DNA from: Candidatus Omnitrophota bacterium
GTDB taxonomy: Bacteria; Omnitrophota; Gorgyraeia; Gorgyraeales; Gorgyraeaceae
Length of the DNA: 20,222 bases
Assembly (NCBI GenBank): GCA_018901615.1
Contig: JAHIEN010000121.1
Location: forward strand, 1 to 20,222
Reading direction: 5' to 3'
Part shown: one piece after another, positions 6,049-12,322 of the stretch
How positions within the stretch are numbered: the stretch's first letter is position 1
Layout: each line of letters begins with the position of its first letter
Translations under genes and position numbers: made by a program
Notes under the pieces: generated by a model
Seen by the model: the letters and a program-made list of their open reading frames with translations, nothing else
Database searches by the model: none
Told to the model about the DNA's origin: nothing

Positions 6049-6873
6049 ATGAAAAAGGCAATTTTCATCCAATGCAGGGCAGCGCTTCTTATTTTACTTG
6101 TTTTAAGCCTTTCCGGAATGATGAGAGCACAAGCGATTCAGCTTTCTACGCAGGAAATCCGCTGGATTGGTGAAAGGGTCTTTGAGAATGAATGTGCCTC
6201 AAGGGATGAATTCTTAATTAAATGGAATGAAGGTGAAGATTTTCTTTCTCTTGGTATTGGTCATTTTATTTGGTACCCTAGGGGCAAAAAAGGCTCTTTC
6301 GAGGAAAGTTTCCCGGAGTTCTTAAATTATGCCAAGGTATCGGGAGAAAAAATACCTACCTGGCTGGATACGAATTTATCCTCGTTTTGCCCTTGGAATT
6401 CACGTGAGGATTTCTTAGACAATCAAAAAGACCATCGCTTGCTGGAATTAAGAGAGTTTCTAACTGAAACAAAATTACTGCAAGCTGCTTTTATTGTGAA
6501 GCGCTTGGAAGATGCCTTACCGCTAATGCTAAAGAATACTCCGGGGAAAAACCACGGGAAGATAGATTTGCAATTTAACCGCGTCGCTTCTACACTTTCA
6601 GGGGTTTATGCTTTGGCAGATTACGTCAATTTTAAGGGGTTAGGAGTAACATCATATGAAAGCTACCAGGGTAAAGGCTGGGGGTTACTACAGGTTTTAT
6701 CTGAAATGAAAGAAGCAGACAATGAATCGGAACCGCTTAGAGAGTTTTCCGTCGCGGCAAAGAAAATCCTGGAGGAACGTGTTAATAATTCGCCACCAGA
6801 ACGTAATGAGAAAAAATGGTTGCCCGGATGGCAGCGAAGAATTGACTCATATCTTAAAGATAAGCGAAATTAA
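6049..6873 (+). CDS. Secreted lysozyme-like conserved protein
   Basis: A 274-residue protein with a signal peptide (hydrophobic core 11-23, cleavage likely after AQA at residue 29). The section from E48 to GIGHFIWYP (69-77) resembles the catalytic glutamate followed by the glycine-rich GxGH hairpin of phage-type lysozymes. Later conserved-looking features are FEESFPEFL, PWNSREDFL, YVNFKG, YQGKGWGLLQVL and the C-terminal NSPPERNEKKWLPGW. I know this pattern as a conserved uncharacterised periplasmic family; a muramidase role is inference. The next two genes encode a membrane coiled-coil protein and a LysM amidase lipoprotein, which supports a cell-wall role. A GAGAGGTAAAGGA sequence precedes the ATG. 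Confidence 0.75.
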   Translation: MKKAIFIQCRAALLILLVLSLSGMMRAQAIQLSTQEIRWIGERVFENECASRDEFLIKWNEGEDFLSLGIGHFIWYPRGKKGSFEESFPEFLNYAKVSGEKIPTWLDTNLSSFCPWNSREDFLDNQKDHRLLELREFLTETKLLQAAFIVKRLEDALPLMLKNTPGKNHGKIDLQFNRVASTLSGVYALADYVNFKGLGVTSYESYQGKGWGLLQVLSEMKEADNESEPLREFSVAAKKILEERVNNSPPERNEKKWLPGWQRRIDSYLKDKRN

Positions 6874-6924
6874 ATAAAAAAGGCCATACGCAAAAGTAGT
6901 ATTTAAGTAAGGAATGAAATTATT

Positions 6925-7281
6925 GTGAAGTCAGCGCTTATTATATTTTTGGCTATGTTAGCGATTGTTTTAGGATTCAGGGTTTATTCTTTGCAAAAAG
7001 AACTTCTAAGAGTAAGTAAGAACACTGCATTCAATGAAAAAAAGAGTGATTATCTAGAGAAGGAATTGATGCGCGTGAACCGGGCTTACAATGGAAAAGA
7101 GCGGCTTTTAGCTGAAATCGAACAAGACATTACAGAATTGGAAAGCAAGGTGCAGCTTGAAACACTCGAGCGGTATGTCCCTAAGAAAACCTGGGATGAA
7201 ATAAAACCGATTGTTGACAGGTTGCAAGCTTTTCTGAAAGCAAGAGAGAAAAATATTTTGCCTGACGAGGAATCGAATTAA
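6925..7281 (+). CDS. Membrane-anchored coiled-coil protein, unknown function
   Basis: A 118-residue protein with one N-terminal membrane segment (residues 4-19) followed by a charged coiled coil (about 20-78, with QKELLRVSKN and DYLEKELMRV heptad-like spacing) and a short C-terminal helix. The start is GTG 6925; the ATG at 6914 is in another frame and meets a stop at once. A modest AAGGA lies 11 bases upstream. It sits 51 bases after the lysozyme-like gene and 45 before the amidase gene, so the three may be one operon acting at the envelope. I do not recognise a named family. Confidence 0.6.
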   Translation: MKSALIIFLAMLAIVLGFRVYSLQKELLRVSKNTAFNEKKSDYLEKELMRVNRAYNGKERLLAEIEQDITELESKVQLETLERYVPKKTWDEIKPIVDRLQAFLKAREKNILPDEESN

Positions 7282-7326
7282 GCTATGAATGTAACGTATG
7301 TAGCTGCTGTTTTGAAGTAGAAGGAA

Positions 7327-8082
7327 ATGAAAAAATTCACGTTTAAAAAAATTATTATAGCATTGTTTTTGATTTTTGTTGCAGCAGGCTGTGCAACTGT
7401 CCCTCGCCAGCCGCATACCGGATCTCCTCAAGGTATATATCATATTGTCGAAAGCGGCCAGACCCTTTATAGGATCGCTAAAACTTACAATGTAGATATC
7501 CAGGAGATCGTGTGGGCAAATAGAATCACTGACTCAACCCAAGTCGTCGTAGGCCAGCAGTTATTTATTCCCGGAGCAAAATTGCCTTTGCCGATAGAGA
7601 TTTACAGACCGATTATGCAGGAAAGGGTAGAAAAGCTTGTGGGGCCTAAGCACCAATTTTCCAGATGGAGTTATATTACTTTACATCACAGTGCAACGAT
7701 TGAAGGTAATGCTGAATGTTTCGACCGAGATCACCGTATCCGCCAGATGGGTGGACTGTTTTATCATTTTGTCATCGGTAATGGCACGCTTTCCGGAGAC
7801 GGCGAAATTGAAGTAGGTTGGCGCTGGAGTGAACAGAAAGAGGTAAACAGGCCGCTCGATATTCAGATTTGCTTAGTAGGGAACTTTAATAAACAGGAAG
7901 TGAGTAACGCCCAATTTGATTCGTTAGTCAAATTAATTAATGTTTTGCAGAAACAATACAACATTCCTTTGGACAATATACGAAAACATAAGGACATAGA
8001 AGGCAAGGTTACCGAATGCCCAGGGGATAACTTTCCTTTTTATAAGCTGTTAACAGATTTTAGAAACATTGCAAGACAGTAA
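7327..8082 (+). CDS. LysM-domain N-acetylmuramoyl-L-alanine amidase lipoprotein
   Basis: A 251-residue lipoprotein: hydrophobic signal to residue 21 with lipobox VAAGC and acylated Cys22. A LysM peptidoglycan-binding domain follows at 38-82 (YHIVESGQTLYRIAKTY to GQQLFIP). An amidase_2/PGRP-type catalytic domain spans about 113-245. Its zinc ligands are visible: LHHS (H120 or H121), H221 in RKHKDI and C231 in TECPGD, with the usual FYHF strand at 145-148. It should cut the bond between muramic acid and the stem peptide in the periplasm, used in wall remodelling or recycling. The ATG follows AGAAGGAA with short spacing. Membrane anchoring and LysM binding suggest it stays at the cell's own wall. 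Confidence 0.9.
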   Translation: MKKFTFKKIIIALFLIFVAAGCATVPRQPHTGSPQGIYHIVESGQTLYRIAKTYNVDIQEIVWANRITDSTQVVVGQQLFIPGAKLPLPIEIYRPIMQERVEKLVGPKHQFSRWSYITLHHSATIEGNAECFDRDHRIRQMGGLFYHFVIGNGTLSGDGEIEVGWRWSEQKEVNRPLDIQICLVGNFNKQEVSNAQFDSLVKLINVLQKQYNIPLDNIRKHKDIEGKVTECPGDNFPFYKLLTDFRNIARQ

Positions 8083-8162
8083 TTTCCACAGGACATCAGA
8101 TTTTCGATCGGATGGATCCTCTCGCATGAAATATTAAATGTCCAGGTTCTTATATAGGACAT

Positions 8163-8275
8163 TATAACTTTATCTCTGATTTGCCAATTTTCTTGATATT
8201 TGACATTATGTTCTATATAATAGGCTTGCTTGCGTTAAGAGATAGAGTTGTAATATGTACAGCTTAGCGCAGCCA
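8163..8275 (+). repeat. Promoter-bearing repeat, copy 2 (full)
   Basis: This 113-bp block repeats 555-667 with scattered substitutions. The promoter is TTGATA (8193-8198), a 17-base spacer and TATAAT (8216-8221). TATCTCT (8171-8177) and AGAGATA (8238-8244) again frame it. A TGTCCAGG...ATAGGACA pair lies directly upstream (8141-8161), here without the insertion seen in copy 1. The transcript would enter the rubrerythrin-like remnant about 130 bases downstream. Confidence 0.75.
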
Positions 8276-8279
8276 AATT

Positions 8280-8290
8280 CGCCGAAGGCG
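8280..8290. repeat. Short palindrome related to the REP-like element at 796-812
   Basis: CGCC-GAA-GGCG followed by GAC, directly after the second promoter repeat. It has the same loop and flank as the longer palindrome at 796-812. A second small hairpin, CCAGGCCCTGG, lies near 8307-8317. Confidence 0.4.
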
Positions 8291-8350
8291 GACCTAAAAA
8301 ATAATCCAGGCCCTGGTTAGTGTTTAAATTCACCCCTTGCTGCCAAAATT

Positions 8351-8675
8351 ATGAAAAGCTTTATCATATTCGCGTTATTTTTTTTATCCGTTTTTACTCC
8401 CTCTCTTACTGCCTCTGAATCAAAATACTCTGAGACAATAGCTGTTCTTCAGGAGAGCTATAATGGCGAAGTTATGGCTAATCGTAAATATTTAGCCTAC
8501 GCCCAAAAAGCAGAGTCAGAAAACTATCCCAATATAGCGTATCTTTTTATCATATTTTGTATGTCAGATACGTGGCTCTACTACGATAGAGATCCCAAAA
8601 GATATCTGTCCGATATGCCGGGGCCCGATTTCTAAATACGATGAACTTGCAAAAGAGGATACTTTCGGTTCTTAA
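8351..8675 (+). pseudogene. Rubrerythrin-like protein, internally deleted and frameshifted
   Basis: The open frame 8351-8635 begins with a signal peptide (residues 1-22) and a rubrerythrin/ferritin-like first helix (ETIAVLQESYNGEVMANRKY, with the usual E in the metal site), up to NIAYLF. The frame then becomes nonsense, but frame 8553-8675 continues as YFVCQIRGS and ICPICRGPISKYDEL, the C-terminal rubredoxin-like zinc/iron knuckle of the same family. The middle helices are therefore gone and the two ends are joined out of frame near 8541-8553. The first knuckle reads C-Q-I-R where C-x-x-C is expected, so a metal ligand is also lost. The intact protein would have been an exported peroxide-protection or iron protein. 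No good ribosome binding site is seen. Confidence 0.7.
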
Positions 8676-8757
8676 TAGCTATGCGTCAGCGCATAATATA
8701 GCTATACCTAAAGAAGCTGTCGGTTTATTAAAAGTAAAATAAAAAAGGAGATGCAGG

Positions 8758-9078
8758 ATGTCTATTATAAGCGAATTTAAAGACTTTGCCATTAAAGGCA
8801 ACGCGGTAGATATGGCAGTTGGTCTAATAGTCGGAGCTTCGTTTGGTAAAATAGTAAGTTCTCTAGTAGGTGATGTGCTTATGCCACCTATAGGACTATT
8901 GCTCGGAGGAGTTAATTTCAAAGACCTAAAATTGGTTCTTAAAGCAGCACAATCGGTAGATATACCAGCCGTTACCCTTAATTACGGGATGTTTATAAAC
9001 ACAGTAATTGATTTTTTGATTGTGGCGTTTTGTATTTTCTTGGTGGTAAAGGGGATCAACAGTTTAAAAAAGAAATAA
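8758..9078 (+). CDS. mscL: Large-conductance mechanosensitive channel
   Basis: A 106-residue inner-membrane channel that opens under membrane tension to release solutes in osmotic downshock. Typical features are visible: FKDFAIKGNAVDMAVGLIVG at 7-26 with TM1, the GKIVSSLVGDVLMPPIGLL stretch, a short periplasmic loop with NYGMFINTVIDF, and TM2 (about 80-98). It ends at NSLKKK just after TM2, so the cytoplasmic helix bundle found in E. coli MscL (136 residues) is missing; shorter forms are known. AAGGAG lies ten bases before the ATG. It is probably transcribed from the promoter repeat upstream or as a single gene. Confidence 0.95.
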   Translation: MSIISEFKDFAIKGNAVDMAVGLIVGASFGKIVSSLVGDVLMPPIGLLLGGVNFKDLKLVLKAAQSVDIPAVTLNYGMFINTVIDFLIVAFCIFLVVKGINSLKKK

Positions 9079-9162
9079 ACAAGTTTAGGAAATAACGTAA
9101 AATTAGCAGAAAGAGACGCTTAATAAAGTCCCTAAAAAAGCATTAACCTAGGAGATGAGAAA

Positions 9163-9627
9163 ATGAAAAAACCGTTCAATGTTTTTGTCTTCGCAATTTT
9201 ATTGATCTTAAGCTCACTCATTTGGTTTACGTCATATCTGAATTATCATGTTTACAGGGTTACGTTCCAATGGTTGTCAGAAGAAAGCGCTAGGGCGCGA
9301 TATCTTTTTTCAGTTATCAATAGGGCTTTAGTTTTAATATCAGGCGTGGGGATTTTGTGCCTCAAAGATATCTTTAGAAAGATAGGTCTTGTTCTTTGCG
9401 TTTTAACTATTTGTATTTTTCCCTGGAAACATCCCTATCCTGTTTTTAAAAGCGTCGTCGAAAATGTTACCCAACAGTTTTTTAGCACAATGCCTCCAGT
9501 ATCTATAGAGGTTTTAGAATCAATACCCACAATAGTTATGATTATCGTGTATGTTATTGACATAGGTTTTGCGCTAGCCTTTATTTACTATTTTACTCGA
9601 CCTAAAGTAAAAAACTATTTTAAGTAG
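9163..9627 (+). CDS. Four-helix membrane protein, unknown function
   Basis: A 154-residue hydrophobic protein with likely membrane segments at about 6-25, 49-66, 71-88 and 121-145. Between the third and fourth segments is a loop with NVTQQFFSTMPPVSIEVLES, probably on the outside. The C-terminus is basic (RPKVKNYFK). I recognise no motif or family. TAGGAG about 10 bases before the ATG supports the start. It follows mscL after 84 gene-free bases and ends before a REP-like palindrome (AAGGCGCCTT, 9665-9674). Confidence 0.6.
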   Translation: MKKPFNVFVFAILLILSSLIWFTSYLNYHVYRVTFQWLSEESARARYLFSVINRALVLISGVGILCLKDIFRKIGLVLCVLTICIFPWKHPYPVFKSVVENVTQQFFSTMPPVSIEVLESIPTIVMIIVYVIDIGFALAFIYYFTRPKVKNYFK

Positions 9628-9680
9628 GGCACTCAGGGTCAGAGGGTTCTCAAGAGATTCTGAAAAGGCGCCTTGTTATA

Positions 9681-9731
9681 CTTGATATTTGGCATTATGT
9701 TCTATATAATAGGCTTGCATACAATAAGAGA
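9681..9731 (+). promoter_or_regulatory. Promoter of tRNA-Leu, third copy of the repeat core
   Basis: TTGATA (9682-9687), a 17-base spacer and TATAAT (9705-9710) in a context nearly identical to the two other copies (ATTTGGCATTATGTTCTA spacer region and AGGCTTGC after the -10 box). Only the promoter core is shared; the outer arms are absent. It lies 50 bases before the tRNA. Confidence 0.8.
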
Positions 9732-9760
9732 CCAAAACCCCGTATTGATCAGAAAAATTC

Positions 9761-9847
9761 GCGCGGGTGGTGGAACTGGCAGACACGACAGTTTGAGGGG
9801 CTGTTGGGAGTAATCCTATGCAGGTTCAAGTCCTGTCCCGCGCACCA
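9761..9847 (+). tRNA. tRNA-Leu (anticodon GAG)
   Basis: The acceptor GCGCGGG (9761-9767) pairs perfectly with CCCGCGC (9837-9843), followed by discriminator A and an encoded CCA. The anticodon stem ACAGT/GCTGT holds the loop TTGAGGG with anticodon GAG. A long variable arm (TGGGAGTAATCCTAT region) and a T arm GCAGG-TTCAAGT-CCTGT fit a class II leucine tRNA. It is 87 bases including CCA. The next gene starts only 11 bases later. Confidence 0.95.
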
Positions 9848-9858
9848 ATTTTCTCGAC

Positions 9859-11676
9859 ATGAAAGATGCGCAGCAAACAAAAGAAAAACATTTTCCTCAC
9901 TATCTAGTCGCATCCCTTCTAATAGTACTTGGTTTCTTGGTTTATTTTAATTCGCTTAAAGGCGTATTTGTCTTTGATGACAAGGCCTTGATCATAGATA
10001 ATCCTTTTATCAAAGATTTCAGCTATATTAAAGATATTTTCACGACCCACCTGTTTAAGGGAAGCGGCATCTACAGTAATTTTTACAGGCCTATCCAGTC
10101 GCTTTCGTTCATGATAGATTACCGCATATGGGGCTTAAATCCTCTAGGATACCGCCTGACGAGCGTTTTAATCCATAGCCTTAACGCTGTTTTTGTGTAT
10201 TTTCTTATATACCTTATATTCAAAAAACAGAGCATAGCGCTTATTACAAGTCTGTTATTCTGCGTGCATACTGTTTTATCGTGGCCAGTGGATTATATTG
10301 CTTCCAGGGCCGATCTCCTCTCGCCCTTCTTTTTTCTAGCGGCGATATTATTGTATGTCCTATACAAAGAAGGCAATAGGCGCGGATTTCTGCTTTATGT
10401 TTCTTCGATTTTATGCTTTATATTATCAATAATGAGCAAAGAAATAGGCCTCATGCTTCCTTTATTGCTCTTATTTTATAATCATTGTTTTCCAGGGGAA
10501 TGGAAGAAAACTAAAGATAAAAAACCTCCAAACTTGATTTTGCCCTTCCTGATTATAGCGGGTATTTATATGTACATCAGGGCGACGTTATTGAATTTCA
10601 GCGGAGGACAATTTTTGGAAACGACTACCGGGCAATTACCGCTTTATATCAGAATGCTTACGACAAGCAAGGTTTTGATGATATATATAAGGCTTTTATT
10701 GTTTCCGTTGGGATTACATATGGAATGGGACATACAGCCGGCCAGTTCTTTTTTTGAGGATGAAGTCTTCTTGTCAGTCGTAGCCTTGTGTATAATAGCG
10801 GTTTTTACTTATTTTCTTTCGCGCACTTCAAAGGCCAAATTTTTTGCGATCGGATGGTTTTTTATAACACTGCTCCCTTCCAGCAACATAATACCTCTTA
10901 ACTATTTTATGGGAGAGGCATGGCTATATATCCCATCCATAGGATTTTTGAGTTTAATAGCCATATATCTTTCGGAATTAATCAAAAAATCTAAACCATG
11001 GTCTGTGACGGTTATATGCGGCCTATTTTTAGTAATAATGTGGTACAGTTTTTTAACCATTAAGCGGACCGACGTATGGGGCAATCCCGTTAAACTATAT
11101 ACCGAGGTATTAAAATATTCCCCTAATAACACTAAAGCCAGGATTAATCTGGGCACTGTGTTAGCTGAATCAGGTTCTTACGATGATGCGCTTCAAAGAT
11201 ATAATGAAGTGGCTGGACTTCTTCCGAAAGACTCTGGCGTGCATTCAAGCCTAGGTAGTGCCTATGCTGACAAGAAGATGTATGATGTGGCGCTCAAAGA
11301 ATTCAAAAAAGCCGTAGAATTAAATCCAAAAGATCACGTGGCCCATAATAATATAGGAATAATATACAAGATAAAGGGCGATATTAAAAAGGCAATGGAA
11401 CAATACACAGAAGCACTAAAAATAAATCCTAATTATCCATTGACCTATAATAACATAGGCAATATTTATCTGGAATCAGGGCAATATGACGCTGCCATAA
11501 GGTTTTACAAAAAGGCGATAAGCCTCGACCCTAATAAAGCGCCTTTTTACGCTAACTTGGGAAAGGCGTACAAAAGCAAGGGAATGATTCAGGAGGCCCG
11601 GGAATCTTTTGAGAAAGCCCTGCGGGTAGACCCTAATCACAACGATGCTGTGGAAGGATTGAATTCACTTAACTAA
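9859..11676 (+). CDS. GT-C type (TMTC/DUF1736-like) membrane protein with C-terminal TPR repeats
   Basis: A 605-residue protein. Residues about 12-400 form a multi-helix membrane domain. Its first outer loop carries GVFVFDDKALI, the aspartate pair typical of GT-C glycosyltransferases that use lipid-linked sugars, and later YRPIQSLSFMIDY and HSLNAVFVYFL as in TMTC-type proteins. Residues about 425-605 hold five tetratricopeptide repeats (ARINLGTVLAESGSYDDAL, SSLGSAYADKKMYDVALKEF, NNIGIIYKIKGDIKKAMEQY, NNIGNIYLESGQYDAAIRFY, ANLGKAYKSKGMIQEARESF). Such proteins are thought to glycosylate exported proteins; donor and target here are unknown. ATG 9859 has no clear ribosome binding site and lies 11 bases after the tRNA-Leu CCA, so the message is probably made as a tRNA-mRNA transcript and cut. 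Confidence 0.8.
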   Translation: MKDAQQTKEKHFPHYLVASLLIVLGFLVYFNSLKGVFVFDDKALIIDNPFIKDFSYIKDIFTTHLFKGSGIYSNFYRPIQSLSFMIDYRIWGLNPLGYRLTSVLIHSLNAVFVYFLIYLIFKKQSIALITSLLFCVHTVLSWPVDYIASRADLLSPFFFLAAILLYVLYKEGNRRGFLLYVSSILCFILSIMSKEIGLMLPLLLLFYNHCFPGEWKKTKDKKPPNLILPFLIIAGIYMYIRATLLNFSGGQFLETTTGQLPLYIRMLTTSKVLMIYIRLLLFPLGLHMEWDIQPASSFFEDEVFLSVVALCIIAVFTYFLSRTSKAKFFAIGWFFITLLPSSNIIPLNYFMGEAWLYIPSIGFLSLIAIYLSELIKKSKPWSVTVICGLFLVIMWYSFLTIKRTDVWGNPVKLYTEVLKYSPNNTKARINLGTVLAESGSYDDALQRYNEVAGLLPKDSGVHSSLGSAYADKKMYDVALKEFKKAVELNPKDHVAHNNIGIIYKIKGDIKKAMEQYTEALKINPNYPLTYNNIGNIYLESGQYDAAIRFYKKAISLDPNKAPFYANLGKAYKSKGMIQEARESFEKALRVDPNHNDAVEGLNSLN

Positions 11677-11698
11677 GCCTTTCCGCGTTATTTTTTAA

Positions 11699-11726
11699 TT
11701 GACTTTTGAAGGGTTTACTGTATAAT
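11699..11726 (+). promoter_or_regulatory. Promoter of tRNA-Glu
   Basis: TTGACT (11699-11704), a 16-base spacer and TATAAT (11721-11726), 34 bases before the tRNA. Confidence 0.7.
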
Positions 11727-11759
11727 AAAAAAATCGAAACTTATTATGCATTATGGTCA

Positions 11760-11837
11760 GGCCCCATCGTCTAGCCTGGTCAAGGACAGGTGGTTCTCAG
11801 CCATCAGACACCGGTTCAAATCCGGTTGGGGCTACCA
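11760..11837 (+). tRNA. tRNA-Glu (anticodon CTC)
   Basis: Acceptor GGCCCCA (11760-11766) pairs with TGGGGCT (11827-11833), then A and CCA. The anticodon stem GGTGG/CCATC holds the loop TTCTCAG with anticodon CTC. The T arm is ACCGG-TTCAAAT-CCGGT. TCGTCTAG after the acceptor is typical of glutamate tRNA. It is 78 bases including encoded CCA. Starting one base later would put a T-T mismatch at the last acceptor pair, so I prefer 11760. Confidence 0.93.
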
Positions 11838-11838
11838 G

Positions 11839-11860
11839 ATAACCGTATCATAACCGTATC
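11839..11860. repeat. 11-bp tandem duplication after tRNA-Glu
   Basis: ATAACCGTATC occurs twice without a gap, two bases after the tRNA CCA. It may be a slippage product or an old integration-end scar. The following stretch to 12087 is AT-rich and shows no gene. Confidence 0.5.
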
Positions 11861-12087
11861 AATATGGAGTTAATTTTAGATAAACAAGTATGTTAGGAAA
11901 AGAGGCTTCAGTGGAAAAAACTACAAATTGAAGAACACAACAAGGTTAATAAGCCCTAAAAAGTACCAGATTGTCACATTTTCTTTATTTATAAGCATTA
12001 TACAATGAAAACGTTTTCTTAGTCTAGAACTAGAGAGAGTTAGTTAAGCTAAAGTAGATGTTTTTAAAATAATTTAATAAGTTTTTC

Positions 12088-12116
12088 TTGCTATTCATAT
12101 AAAAATCATATATACT
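12088..12116 (+). promoter_or_regulatory. Promoter of the giant gene
   Basis: TTGCTA (12088-12093), a 17-base spacer and TATACT (12111-12116). Transcription would begin near 12123, giving a leader of about 200 bases that contains the riboswitch and its terminator. Confidence 0.65.
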
Positions 12117-12193
12117 ATATAGTATAAGGGGTAAGGTAAATATAGCTTCAGTAAATTAAGAGATTTAGTAAGCATTAGCAAGCAATTTAAAAC

Positions 12194-12277
12194 CTCTCCG
12201 ATAAAAGCAAACCATGAGTAATCATGGGGCGCAAAACAACGGATCCTGACAAGGATAGCCGAGTTGCCGAAAAGAGA
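12194..12277 (+). promoter_or_regulatory. Cyclic di-GMP-I (GEMM-I) riboswitch aptamer
   Basis: The conserved GEMM-I parts appear in order. GCAAA (12207-12211) is followed by hairpin CCATGA-GTAA-TCATGG (12212-12227) with a GNRA tetraloop, then GGCGCAAA (12228-12235), CGGATCC (12239-12245) and GGATAGCCGAGTTGCCG (12253-12269). A short closing helix TCTC/GAGA can form at 12195-12198 and 12274-12277. The G of GCAAA matches position G20 of the Vibrio Vc2 aptamer, which favours c-di-GMP over cGAMP. Its 3' strand is reused by the terminator that follows, so ligand binding should keep transcription going. The controlled gene is the giant exported protein. Confidence 0.85.
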
Positions 12278-12305
12278 TAACACTAAGCGACTCGGCTATT
12301 TTTTT
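12255..12305 (+). terminator. Riboswitch expression platform (intrinsic terminator)
   Basis: ATAGCCGAGT (12255-12264) pairs perfectly over ten bases with ACTCGGCTAT (12290-12299), followed by seven T (12299-12305). The left arm lies within the aptamer's 3' strand, so the aptamer fold and the terminator exclude each other. This predicts an ON switch: high c-di-GMP blocks termination. Confidence 0.85.
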
Positions 12306-12322
12306 AAAGGGGGGCAAGGCCG

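Noticed and set aside
8641..8742. 33-codon ORF between the rubrerythrin-like remnant and mscL
   Set aside because: It overlaps the remnant's tail in another frame, has no ribosome binding site and no recognisable features.
9079..9162. Terminator after mscL from a TTTAGG/CCTAAA pair
   Set aside because: The arms are only six bases with a loop of about 45 bases, and they are AT-rich; too weak to call.
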